The position numbers and the translations under genes are program-made. From positions 1 through 8,477 of the forward strand of contig DASQXE010000160.1 of NCBI GenBank assembly GCA_035639875.1: DNA of 8,477 bases, in the 5' to 3' direction. The notes under the pieces were generated by a model. The model saw only the letters and a program-made list of their open reading frames with translations. It was not told where the DNA came from and did not search any database. This DNA is from JAIBJP01 sp035639875. Its GTDB lineage: Bacteria; Actinomycetota; Thermoleophilia; Gaiellales; Gaiellaceae. Below, in pieces: positions 1-6,618 of the stretch (its first letter is position 1; each line of letters opens with the position of its first letter).

Positions 1-1520
1 GTGAGCGAGGACGAGCCCACGATCGTGTCGAGTAGGAGCCAGTGGTCGGTGTCGTTGATGAACTTGAGGTCCGTGTCCGGGTAGTTGACCGTCGCGTCGC
101 GCCCGAGCGGGTAGTGGCTGATGTAGAGGGCGTGGTTGTGCCGCTCCGGAATCGGCAGGCCGGCCTCGTACGCGGCGTTGAACACGGTCGTCGAGACCTG
201 GCAGACGCCGCCGCCGAGGCCGCTCTTGAGTTCTCCGTTGATGATCACGGGCGCCTCGAGAAAGCCCTTGGCCGCATTGCGCTCGCCGGTCGTCCGGTTG
301 AAGGAGAACGTCGAGCCCGGCGCGATCAGGTGACGGTCGATCAGCCGTGCGACCAGCTGCACGTTGTGTATGCGGTTGGGATCGCCGCCGTAATACGTGG
401 TGTACGAGCCGACGAGGCCGGTGATCCCGAGGCTCTTCGCGCGGTCGGTGGAGAGCTGGGGCTTAGCCGGGACGACGACGAGCTGCGCCTCCCTTTGCGT
501 CGTCGAGAGAGCCGCCCGCAGCAGACCCTGCTCCGTCGCGCCGACGTCGAGCCGGCGCCCGTCGCGCGACGGGATCATCTGGGCCCGTCCCGAGTCCGAG
601 ACGGCGAAGTCGAGCTCGCGCGGCGGCCGCCCGACGGCGCGTGCGACGTCGGCGAAGTAGCTCTTGGCCGCCGGACCCCCGATGGCGAGGCGGCTCAGAC
701 CTTCCTGGGGGAGGAGGAGGAAGCTGGCGATCTGCTTGGGGGAGACCGACCAATGCACGCCCTTGTAGACGAACGTGACCGGGGCCGACAGCGCGGTACG
801 CACCTGGGCGGCGACGGGCCGAAGCGCGTCGCGCGTCACTTTCGGCCGGTCGACGATGACGGGAAGCGGAACGGGCGCACGCTCGAAGCCGACGAGGGCC
901 GCGACGATCGTGCGCGCGGCCTGCTCCCGGTCGAGCTTCCTACCCGCCTCCCCCGGCACGACGACGGGCTGGCCGTTGCGCAGGACGATCGCTGCCTCGC
1001 GGCCGCGCACGTCGACGGCGCGTGCGATCGAGTCCAACCGTTTTTCCAGCGTCCTTTCCTCGTAGTCGGCGTTCGGGTGGACGTCTGCGCCGAAGAGGCG
1101 GAGGCGAACGCGTTGGAGCCCGCGGAGCGGGACGCTGCCGTCGCCCTCGTCGAGTGCCTCCTGGACCGCGGACGCCCAGTCGCCGCGCAGCGCGATCTGC
1201 GCGGGCGCGATCGGCCAGCGTCGCCCGCCGGCGGTGAAGGGAACGGGCACCGCAGCGAGGCTGTGGGCGCGCGCGGCGAGCTTCTTTTGGGCCGCGTCAG
1301 CGGTGAGGCCGCCGACGTTCTCGCCCGAGATCGTCACCCCGGCAGCGATGCGGTCGGTCGAGCCGGCGAAGGCAAATCCGACTGCGAGGAGCCCGAGGAC
1401 GAGGAGCACGGCCCCGGTGGCGGCGGCCTTCGCGGCGCGCCGGACCAGCGCGGCCGTATTCCGCCGAGCAGGGGCACGCCGACCCCGACGGATCGGCTCG
1501 GCGCCAGCTTCCGCGCGCAA
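1..1520 (-). CDS. VanW-family membrane-anchored cell-wall protein (C-terminus cut by window edge)
   Basis: About 506 residues are visible and the gene runs off the left edge with no stop. From the TTG start at 1520 there is an Arg-rich cytoplasmic head (residues 2-31), one hydrophobic segment (about 34-53, AAATGAVLLVLGLLAVGFAF) and then an exported region. That region opens with VTISGENVGGLTADAAQKKL, typical of the PG_binding_4 domains that precede VanW domains, and a second such stretch lies near 170-260. The VanW domain begins near residue 365 and carries GGGVCQVSTTVFNAAYEAGLP (Cys440), the PLGRDATVNY motif and DLKFINDTDHWLLL. VanW takes its name from vancomycin-resistance clusters, but its biochemical role is unknown; the family is linked to peptidoglycan. 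There is no ATG between the upstream in-frame stop (1551-1553) and the membrane segment, so TTG 1520 is the best start. It is placed 7 nt after a -10-like TAGACT, which suggests a leaderless mRNA. The family call is firm; the start is moderately so. Confidence 0.9.
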   Translation of the reverse strand, partial: MRAEAGAEPIRRGRRAPARRNTAALVRRAAKAAATGAVLLVLGLLAVGFAFAGSTDRIAAGVTISGENVGGLTADAAQKKLAARAHSLAAVPVPFTAGGRRWPIAPAQIALRGDWASAVQEALDEGDGSVPLRGLQRVRLRLFGADVHPNADYEERTLEKRLDSIARAVDVRGREAAIVLRNGQPVVVPGEAGRKLDREQAARTIVAALVGFERAPVPLPVIVDRPKVTRDALRPVAAQVRTALSAPVTFVYKGVHWSVSPKQIASFLLLPQEGLSRLAIGGPAAKSYFADVARAVGRPPRELDFAVSDSGRAQMIPSRDGRRLDVGATEQGLLRAALSTTQREAQLVVVPAKPQLSTDRAKSLGITGLVGSYTTYYGGDPNRIHNVQLVARLIDRHLIAPGSTFSFNRTTGERNAAKGFLEAPVIINGELKSGLGGGVCQVSTTVFNAAYEAGLPIPERHNHALYISHYPLGRDATVNYPDTDLKFINDTDHWLLLDTIVGSSSL

Positions 1521-1533
1521 GTCGGCGAGTCTA
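1521..1533 (-). promoter_or_regulatory. Putative leaderless -10 element for the VanW gene
   Basis: TAGACT (1533 to 1528 on the minus strand) fits the TAnnnT -10 pattern and is followed by 7 nt and then the TTG start at 1520. Transcription starting 7 nt after the hexamer would begin at the start codon. A poor -35 candidate, GTTTAG, lies 17 nt further upstream. No Shine-Dalgarno sequence sits at a usable distance from the TTG. Confidence 0.45.
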
Positions 1534-1613
1534 CCAACCTCACCGACTGGCTAAACCGAGCGAACGAGGCGCGATCACCGCTTAGAAAAGCGCTACGAGC
1601 CCCAACCCGCCCT

Positions 1614-1626
1614 TAGACTAAATCGG
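1614..1626 (+). promoter_or_regulatory. Putative leaderless -10 element for the acyl-CoA dehydrogenase gene
   Basis: TAGACT at 1614-1619 is followed by 7 nt (AAATCGG) and then the GTG start at 1627. The hexamer and the spacing match the element before the divergent VanW gene. No Shine-Dalgarno sequence is present before the GTG and no clear -35 is visible. A weak hairpin (CGCTT-AGAA-AAGCG, 1579-1592) lies between the two promoters. Confidence 0.5.
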
Positions 1627-2838
1627 GTGGATTTCGAGCTGACTCAGGAGCAGCGGGACGTGCAGGCGACCGTCCGCCAATTTGTCGACGAGCGCGTCCT
1701 CCCGAACGCGATCGACAACGACATCAACCATCACCTCGACATGGGCGTCATCGAGGGGATGGCGGAGCTCGGGCTCCTCGGGATCGTCATTCCCGAGGAG
1801 TTTGGGGGCGCCGGACTCGACTTCGTCTCGGAGGCGCTCGTCTGCGAGGAGATCGAGCGTGGCGAAGCCGCGTTTCGGACTCTCATCTCGGTGCACGTCG
1901 GGCTGAACTCGCTCGCGCTCCTCAAATACGCGGACGAGGAGCAGAAGGAGCGCTACCTAGGCCCGCAAGCTCGTGGCGAGAAGCTCGCCTGCTTCGGGCT
2001 GACCGAACCTGCCGCAGGCTCAGACGTGGCCGCCATGCGCACGAGCGCGCGCCGCGAGGGCGACGCCTACGTCCTCAACGGGCAGAAGAACTGGATCTCC
2101 TACGCCGCCGTCGCCGATCACGCCCTCGTCTTCGCCAAGACGGATCCGCAGGCGAAGCACAAGGGCATCTCGGCGTTCATCGTCGAGAGGGCGTGGCCTG
2201 GGGTCTCGACCCAGGAAACAGAGCACAAGCTGGGAATCTGGGCAGGGTCGACCGGGGAGCTCTTCTTCGAAAACGTCGAGGTCCCGGCGGAAAACCTCGT
2301 CGGCGAAGAGGGTCAGGGGTTCGAGATCGCCATGTACGGCCTCGACCAGGGTCGCTTCACGGTCGCGGCGGGGGCCTGTGGCGTCATCCGCGCTTGCCTC
2401 GAGCGCTCGGTCGAGTACGCGCGCGAGCGCGAGACCTTCGGACAGCCGATCGGCAAGAACCAGTTCATCCAGGACATGGTCGCGGAGATGGTGCTCGGGT
2501 ACGAGACGTCCAAACTGCTCGTCATGCAGGCGGCGTGGCTCAAGGACAAGGGCGTCCGCAACACGCGCGAGACGAGCCTGGCCAAGTGGCATGCGACTGA
2601 GACGGCTTTTCGGGCGGCCCATCTCGCCATCCAGATCCACGGCGCGTACGGCTACTCGGGCGAGTACGGGATCGAGCGCTACTTCCGCAACGCGCGTGCC
2701 CCGATCATCTACGAGGGCACGACGCAGATCCACAAGATGATGCAGGCCGAGCACGCGCTCGGATATCGGAATCTGAACGGTCGCGACGGCGATATCTCCC
2801 CGCTCGCCTCATGGGGCCCCGCGCTGTTGGCGCGCTAG
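1627..2838 (+). CDS. Acyl-CoA dehydrogenase (FAD-dependent)
   Basis: This 403-residue protein is full length for the acyl-CoA dehydrogenase family, which oxidises acyl-CoA to trans-2-enoyl-CoA and passes electrons to electron-transfer flavoprotein in the cytoplasm. The N-terminal helical domain starts MDFELTQEQRDVQATVRQF. The flavin and substrate signature CFGLTEPAAGSDVAAMRTSA and NGQKNWISYA follow in the middle domain. The C-terminal domain has ETFGQPIGKNQFIQDMVAEM, QIHGAYGYSGEYGIERYFRNAR and IIYEGTTQIHKMM. Glu363 in YEGT is at the position of the catalytic base in the short/medium-chain and glutaryl-CoA types. The acyl chain preferred (short, branched or glutaryl) cannot be told from sequence alone. 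The GTG at 1627 is the only start that keeps the normal N-terminus. The 3' end overlaps the next gene by 28 nt, so the two are probably translationally coupled. There are no signs of damage. Confidence 0.95.
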   Translation: MDFELTQEQRDVQATVRQFVDERVLPNAIDNDINHHLDMGVIEGMAELGLLGIVIPEEFGGAGLDFVSEALVCEEIERGEAAFRTLISVHVGLNSLALLKYADEEQKERYLGPQARGEKLACFGLTEPAAGSDVAAMRTSARREGDAYVLNGQKNWISYAAVADHALVFAKTDPQAKHKGISAFIVERAWPGVSTQETEHKLGIWAGSTGELFFENVEVPAENLVGEEGQGFEIAMYGLDQGRFTVAAGACGVIRACLERSVEYARERETFGQPIGKNQFIQDMVAEMVLGYETSKLLVMQAAWLKDKGVRNTRETSLAKWHATETAFRAAHLAIQIHGAYGYSGEYGIERYFRNARAPIIYEGTTQIHKMMQAEHALGYRNLNGRDGDISPLASWGPALLAR

Positions 2839-3200
2839 TTATGGTCGCGCTCGCAACCGCGGCCTGCGGCAGCTCGAAGGCCGAGATCGACGCTGCCAAG
2901 GATTTCGGCGAATACCCGCTCCTCTGGGCGGGCGAGGAGTTCGAGGCCCGAGCTCCGATCTGGAAGCGGCGCGCGATTCGCGGAGCGCCCGTGGGAACTA
3001 TCGACAGCGCGCCGGTGCTCTTCTCGCGCCGCGTCCAGGTCAAGGCCTATCGCGGAGAAGGCTCGGAAAGAGAGCTCGCCTGGCGCGCACTCGTTGCCTT
3101 GCGGTCGGCCAACAAGGTGCCTCCCATCGTCCGCTCCACCGGGCCGATCCCGGCACCAGCCGAGGAAGTGCTCGCGGGGAGTCGCCGCTGCGCCGCGTAG
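2811..3200 (+). CDS. Small putative lipoprotein, family unknown
   Basis: This gene encodes 129 residues. The N-terminus MGPRAVGALVMVALATAACGSS has one Arg, a short hydrophobic core and Cys19 as the probable lipidated residue. The lipobox is imperfect, with Thr instead of Leu/Val/Ile three residues before the Cys. The mature part is mixed alpha/beta in composition, with no recognised domain and a Pro/Ala-rich tail. The ATG at 2811 lies inside the last 28 nt of the acyl-CoA dehydrogenase gene. The next in-frame ATG, 2841, would leave too short a signal sequence, so 2811 is preferred. The downstream secreted-protein gene probably begins 13 nt before this stop. The protein would be anchored on the outer face of the membrane. 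I do not recognise the family, and no function can be inferred from its linkage to an acyl-CoA dehydrogenase. Confidence 0.72.
   Translation: MGPRAVGALVMVALATAACGSSKAEIDAAKDFGEYPLLWAGEEFEARAPIWKRRAIRGAPVGTIDSAPVLFSRRVQVKAYRGEGSERELAWRALVALRSANKVPPIVRSTGPIPAPAEEVLAGSRRCAA
3176..3181 (+). promoter_or_regulatory. Shine-Dalgarno sequence supporting a CTG start
   Basis: GGGGAG lies 6 nt before the CTG at 3188, inside the 3' end of the lipoprotein gene. It is the only good ribosome-binding site near the start of the following gene, and it decides the start chosen there. No comparable site precedes the GTG at 3230. Confidence 0.5.
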
Positions 3201-3694
3201 TCGCGCAAGTCGTCGCCGCGTCGCTGCTCGTGCCGGCGGTTCTCACGCTGCCCGCCTCGGCTTCCGCCCCGCGGGGCGGCGAGTTCGATCCCGCACAGGC
3301 GCTCGGCGGCGTCTCGCTCGGGATGACCAAGGAGCAGGTCCTCGACGTCTGGGGAGAACGGCACGGCGTCTGCAAGCTCTGTCCCGAAGAGACCTGGTAT
3401 TTCAACTACGACCCGTTCACCCCCCAAGGCACCGGCGTCGTCTTCGGGCGAGGCCGGGTCACTCATGTGTTCACCGTCTGGCAGCCTGAGGGATGGCGGA
3501 CGGGGGAAGGGCTCGCTCTCGGCGCTCCGGCCTCAGACGTCTCCCGTCTCTACGGCTCGCTCGATCGGCGTCAATGCACGTTCTATTACGCGCTGCTGAA
3601 GCCGACTGGATCGGCCCAGAGCGTCTTCTACATCTTCCGGGACAAGGTCTGGGGCTTCGGGCTCATCCGACCGAACGCCTCGCCTTGCCTTTGA
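3188..3694 (+). CDS. Small secreted protein with two BamE-like repeats (probable CTG start)
   Basis: The frame gives 168 residues from CTG 3188, or 154 from GTG 3230. From the CTG the N-terminus is a textbook Sec signal: two Arg, a hydrophobic core (VVAQVVAASLLVPAVLTL) and a likely cleavage site after ASASA near residue 27. From the GTG the basic region would be lost. No ATG, GTG or TTG lies in frame between the preceding stop and 3230. The mature part contains two similar segments, GGVSLGMTKEQVLDVWGE and GEGLALGAPASDVSRLYGS. They match the small-G-x-x-x-G...V...hG pattern of BamE/SmpA-like folds, and each is followed by aromatic beta strands. There are four Cys (CKLC, RRQC and the penultimate residue), which could form disulfides outside the cell. 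The function is unknown. The 3' end overlaps the convergent transporter gene by 32 nt. Confidence 0.72.
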   Translation: MRRVVAQVVAASLLVPAVLTLPASASAPRGGEFDPAQALGGVSLGMTKEQVLDVWGERHGVCKLCPEETWYFNYDPFTPQGTGVVFGRGRVTHVFTVWQPEGWRTGEGLALGAPASDVSRLYGSLDRRQCTFYYALLKPTGSAQSVFYIFRDKVWGFGLIRPNASPCL

Positions 3695-4958
3695 CCTCAG
3701 CCTCCGCCAAGAGCTTGACCAGCGGGATCACGGCCAGGACGGGGATCGCCACCGCCGGCCACATCGCCGCGTAACCGTCCGTCGCCGACAGGGACGGGCT
3801 CGTGATGTCGATGGCGGCTCCCGCGCCGAGCGGCCCGATGAGGAGCCCGAGTCCTCGTGTCGTCACGGCGAGGCCGCTGATCGTCCCACGGTCACGAGCA
3901 GGAATGACCTTGAAGAGAAGTCCCCAGGCGAGAGTCATCACCGTGCCACCTGCCATCGCGACGGGGAAGACGAGCCCGTAGTACCACCAGTGCCACGCGG
4001 TCGCGAACCCGGCGCTGAGTAGGCCCAGTCCGTAGACGACCGACGCGCCGAGGATCACGTTGCCGAGCCCCCAGTGGTCGCCCCAGCGCGTGGCGAGCGC
4101 AGCGGCGCACACGTAACCGGCCGCCACCACGGCGAGAACCGTGGACGAGACGTAGAGAGGCTGGTCGAGCCCGTCGATGATGTAGAGCACGACGAAAGTG
4201 CGCATGCCGGCGAACGTCGCCTCCCAGGCCGTATTGGCGACGAGGAAGCTGCGCACGTTCCGTTCGCGCCGCACGACGCGCCAGGGGGCTGCCAGGAAGG
4301 TCCGCAGACGTTCGTACTCGGGCGGGCCGACGTGCGCCTCGCGCACGAGGACGACGACCGCGCCGCACGAGAGGAGCGTGATCCCAGCGGCGAGCACAAA
4401 GGGAAACGGCTGCCACACGCCGAGGAGGAAGCCGCCGCCCACGAGCGCACCGCCGAGGGCGAGACCGCGATAGAGGTGCTGCACCCCTTGCGCACGGCCG
4501 AAGTACGTGTCCGGGAGCGTGTCCGGATAGAGGCCGCGGTAAGGCGGCTCGTAGATGTAGTAAGCGAAGAAAAAGGCGAAAAGCGCGAGTGCCGTCCCGC
4601 CGAACCCGTGCATGAAGGCGATGAGCGCGAGGCTGCCGGCCATGGGCGCGAGCGCGAGCACCATGTAGGGCCGGCGGCGCCCGAACGGAATCTGCGTCGC
4701 ATCGCTCATCGGCCCCACGAGGAGAGGGAGGAAGAAGGCGAACGCGCCCTCGGACGCGAGCACGAGCCCGATCAGCGTGCTCGAGTCCGTGAACTCGCGG
4801 AGGAGCGGCGGCAGATAGGCCGCGACAGTCGTGATCGACCACGCGAGGCCGAACGCGCCCAGGCCGAGCGACCAGACGAGACCGCGGAGCGGGCGCTCGA
4901 GCGAGACCTCGAGCTCCGGCCGCTCGATCAGATGGAGCTTCGCGCGCCTACGAGCCAT
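3663..4958 (-). CDS. MFS transporter, GPH/SLC45-like (12 TM)
   Basis: This gene encodes a 431-residue integral membrane protein with about 12 hydrophobic segments in two groups of six. After TM2 comes the loop GPMSDATQIPFGRRRPY, the MFS motif-A equivalent in the form (SD...GRRRPY) seen in sugar/cation symporters of the GPH and SLC45 groups. The end of TM4 has YEPPYRGLYPDTLPD, comparable to the P-Y-x-A-L-x-P-D motif of GPH proteins. Uptake of a sugar or glycoside coupled to a cation is the likeliest role, but the substrate cannot be read from sequence. ATG 4958 is preferred over the TTG at 4973, which would add only GSPT. The start overlaps the HAD gene's stop by 11 nt, and no Shine-Dalgarno sequence is obvious, so translation is probably coupled. 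It is the last gene of the nitrilase-HAD-MFS unit. No terminator separates it from the convergent gene. Confidence 0.88.
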   Translation of the reverse strand: MARRRAKLHLIERPELEVSLERPLRGLVWSLGLGAFGLAWSITTVAAYLPPLLREFTDSSTLIGLVLASEGAFAFFLPLLVGPMSDATQIPFGRRRPYMVLALAPMAGSLALIAFMHGFGGTALALFAFFFAYYIYEPPYRGLYPDTLPDTYFGRAQGVQHLYRGLALGGALVGGGFLLGVWQPFPFVLAAGITLLSCGAVVVLVREAHVGPPEYERLRTFLAAPWRVVRRERNVRSFLVANTAWEATFAGMRTFVVLYIIDGLDQPLYVSSTVLAVVAAGYVCAAALATRWGDHWGLGNVILGASVVYGLGLLSAGFATAWHWWYYGLVFPVAMAGGTVMTLAWGLLFKVIPARDRGTISGLAVTTRGLGLLIGPLGAGAAIDITSPSLSATDGYAAMWPAVAIPVLAVIPLVKLLAEAEVKGKARRSVG

Positions 4959-5667
4959 CGTCGGCGAGCCCAAGCAGCGCAGGAAGTGCCAGCAGGGTCG
5001 GAAGCGCGTCGTCGCGGCCGTGCTTCCCCTCCCGGTCGAGGAGGAGGGCGTGCATCCCGATGGCCTCGGCGCCGCCGACGTCGTCCTCCGGCGAGTCGCC
5101 GATCATGACGGCCGCTTCTGGCTCGACGCCGAGCTTCTCCAGAGCCGCCTTGAAGATGGTCGGGCTCGGCTTCACCTTCCCGTGCTTGCCCGAAGAGATC
5201 CACGTGTCGACCTCGAGGCGGTGATGGCGCACGAAGGCGTCGAGGTCGCGGCTCGTGTTCGAGACGAGGCCGACTTTCAAGCCGCGCTCGCGCAACAACC
5301 CGAGGACAGGGAGGACGTCCTCGTACAGCTCGAAATTCTCGGAATGGAGCCAGCCCTCCGTGATCTCTTCTGCGATCCGCCGGCAGTCCGCGCCCGTCCC
5401 GCCCATGCCGCGGACGATGTCCTCGGTGAAGCGGATCCAGATCTCCTCGTCGTGGTCGAGCTCGGGGTGGTGCTCGAGGTCGAGCAGCGCCGCCGCCCGG
5501 GCTTCCGCATACCGCTCGGGATCGAGCTCGAGCCCAAAACGGTGACCGGCGTCGCGATATCCCTCGGGACCGAGCAGCGGCCCCGGCTTCGCGATCGTGA
5601 AATCGACGTCGAAGAGAACCGCTTCTACGCGCCGGACCTGCCCGGCCCCTACACCTCCGCCGGCCAT
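4948..5667 (-). CDS. HAD-superfamily hydrolase (probable phosphatase)
   Basis: The 239 residues contain all four HAD motifs. Motif I is FDVDFT with nucleophile Asp20 and acid/base Asp22. Motif II is VSNTS with Ser136. Motif III is the Lys in GKVKPSPTIF (Lys166). Motif IV is GDSPEDDVGGA with Asp191 and Asp195/196 for Mg2+. Residues 25-125 form a helical C1 cap, as in phosphoglycolate phosphatase and HDHD3-like enzymes. Motif I has Phe where most phosphatases have Gly. The enzyme should be a cytoplasmic Mg2+-dependent phosphatase acting on a small phosphorylated metabolite. It overlaps the upstream nitrilase gene by 19 nt and the downstream transporter by 11 nt. ATG 5667 is the only start that keeps motif I in a normal position. 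The fold is certain; the substrate is not known. Confidence 0.92.
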   Translation of the reverse strand: MAGGGVGAGQVRRVEAVLFDVDFTIAKPGPLLGPEGYRDAGHRFGLELDPERYAEARAAALLDLEHHPELDHDEEIWIRFTEDIVRGMGGTGADCRRIAEEITEGWLHSENFELYEDVLPVLGLLRERGLKVGLVSNTSRDLDAFVRHHRLEVDTWISSGKHGKVKPSPTIFKAALEKLGVEPEAAVMIGDSPEDDVGGAEAIGMHALLLDREGKHGRDDALPTLLALPALLGLADDGS

Positions 5668-6485
5668 TGGTAGGCGGCAGGCTGGCGATTGGCGAGAGAC
5701 GGAAGCCGGCGCCGAATGCCCTCGAGCCGCGCGCGGTCGAGCTCGGCCGAGATCACGCCGTCCTCGTCAGGAGCCTGCGCGACAACGACTCCCCAGGGAT
5801 CGATGATGCTCGAGCGGCCGTAGGCGGCCTTGCCGTCGGCGAACGAGCCCCACTGGTTCGCGGCCACGACGTAGCACTGATTCTCGACCGCACGGGCGCG
5901 CAGAAGCAGCTCCCAGTGATCCTTGCCGGTGTACAGCGTGAAGGCGGCCGGAGCGGTGACGACCTCGCATCCTTCGAGCGCGAGGATTCGGTAGAGCTCC
6001 GGGAAGCGGAGGTCGTAGCACACGGTGAGGCCGACCTTCCACCCCTCGACCTCGGTCGTCGCCGGACGGTCTCCGGGCTCCTCCGTCTCCGACTCGCGGT
6101 AGACATGGCCACCGACCTCGACGTCGAACATGTGGATCTTCCGGTAGACGGCCGCGATCTCGCCTTCCGGATCGAAGACCACGCAGGTGTTGGAGAGCTT
6201 GTCGCGGCCCTCGCGCCGCTCGACGATCGAGCCGCCGACAAGCGTAATCCCGTGCGCGCGAGCCCAGGCGCTCATCGCCTCCACGGTCTCGCCGTCGTCG
6301 AGGCTCTCGGCATTCGAACGCATGAAGTCCGCGGGCCCGAAGCCGTTCCACTTCTCGGGGAGAAGAACGAGGTCGGCACCGGTCGAGGCGGCGCGGGCGA
6401 CGAGACGTCCTGCGCGCTCGATGTTGTCCGGCTTCGACTGCGTCGCGTTCAGCTGGACGCAGGCGACGCGCAAACGGTCGGCCAT
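5649..6485 (-). CDS. Carbon-nitrogen hydrolase (nitrilase family, Nit1/Nit2-like amidase)
   Basis: The 278 residues are the normal length for a single-domain nitrilase-superfamily amidase. The catalytic triad is visible: Glu44 in LLPEKW, Lys116 in YRKIHMFDVEV and Cys156 in VCYDLRFPELYR. The YRKIHMFD...ESETEEPGD region resembles the Nit1/Nit2 branch, which includes deaminated-glutathione amidase and omega-amidase, enzymes that hydrolyse a terminal amide on a 2-oxo acid or peptide-like metabolite. A role in metabolite repair is therefore plausible, but other amide or carbamoyl substrates cannot be ruled out. It is the first gene of the minus-strand operon and overlaps the HAD gene by 19 nt. ATG 6485 is supported by a -10-like TATCCT six nt upstream, suggesting a leaderless mRNA; no Shine-Dalgarno sequence is present. 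Confidence 0.93.
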   Translation of the reverse strand: MADRLRVACVQLNATQSKPDNIERAGRLVARAASTGADLVLLPEKWNGFGPADFMRSNAESLDDGETVEAMSAWARAHGITLVGGSIVERREGRDKLSNTCVVFDPEGEIAAVYRKIHMFDVEVGGHVYRESETEEPGDRPATTEVEGWKVGLTVCYDLRFPELYRILALEGCEVVTAPAAFTLYTGKDHWELLLRARAVENQCYVVAANQWGSFADGKAAYGRSSIIDPWGVVVAQAPDEDGVISAELDRARLEGIRRRLPSLANRQPAAYQWPAEV

Positions 6486-6497
6486 GGTCGAAGGATA
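6486..6497 (-). promoter_or_regulatory. Putative leaderless -10 element for the nitrilase-HAD-MFS operon
   Basis: TATCCT (6497 to 6492 on the minus strand) fits TAnnnT and ends 6 nt before the ATG at 6485. The -35 region is weak (TTCGCC or GTTCGC about 16-17 nt upstream) and overlaps the loop and arm of a hairpin at 6511-6529. Confidence 0.5.
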
Positions 6498-6510
6498 GCC
6501 TTGGCCGTCG

Positions 6511-6529
6511 TCGGGCGAACGCCGCCCGA
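6511..6529. repeat. GC-rich inverted repeat over the -35 region of the nitrilase operon
   Basis: TCGGGCG and CGCCCGA form a 7-bp stem with a 5-nt loop. The element covers the expected -35 region of the nitrilase promoter, so it could be an operator, or a terminator stem for the upstream regulator transcript. There is no T-tract after it. Confidence 0.4.
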
Positions 6530-6534
6530 GATCC

Positions 6535-6549
6535 TGTCCGCAGCGGACA
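6535..6549. promoter_or_regulatory. Perfect 15-nt palindrome upstream of the nitrilase operon, candidate operator
   Basis: TGTCCGC-A-GCGGACA is a perfect 7-bp inverted repeat around a single base. It is centred about 57 nt upstream of the expected transcription start at 6485. The size and symmetry suit a dimeric transcription factor. I do not recognise it as a known operator. Confidence 0.45.
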
Positions 6550-6579
6550 CAATTCCGCTCGTCGGGGCTTCTCCGAACT

Positions 6580-6605
6580 CATGGCGACCGAGACACAGCG
6601 CCATG
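6580..6605 (-). terminator. Possible stem-loop terminator after the first regulator gene
   Basis: CATGGCG and CGCCATG form a 7-bp stem with a 12-nt loop, starting 13 nt after the regulator's stop codon. There is no U-tract, so intrinsic termination is uncertain. Confidence 0.25.
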
Positions 6606-6618
6606 TGGTAGCTCGCCG

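Noticed and set aside
42..1616. 524-residue open frame on the plus strand opposite VanW
   Set aside because: It is the antisense shadow of a G/C-biased gene. The minus frame has recognisable VanW and PG_binding_4 motifs, while the plus frame is Arg/Glu/Asp/Gly-rich and domainless.
4074..5108. 344-residue plus-strand frame opposite the transporter and HAD genes
   Set aside because: It is highly charged (E/R/H-rich) with no domain, and it covers the antisense of two well-recognised genes.
5667..6611. 314-residue plus-strand frame opposite the nitrilase gene
   Set aside because: It is a shadow frame; the nitrilase triad is on the minus strand.
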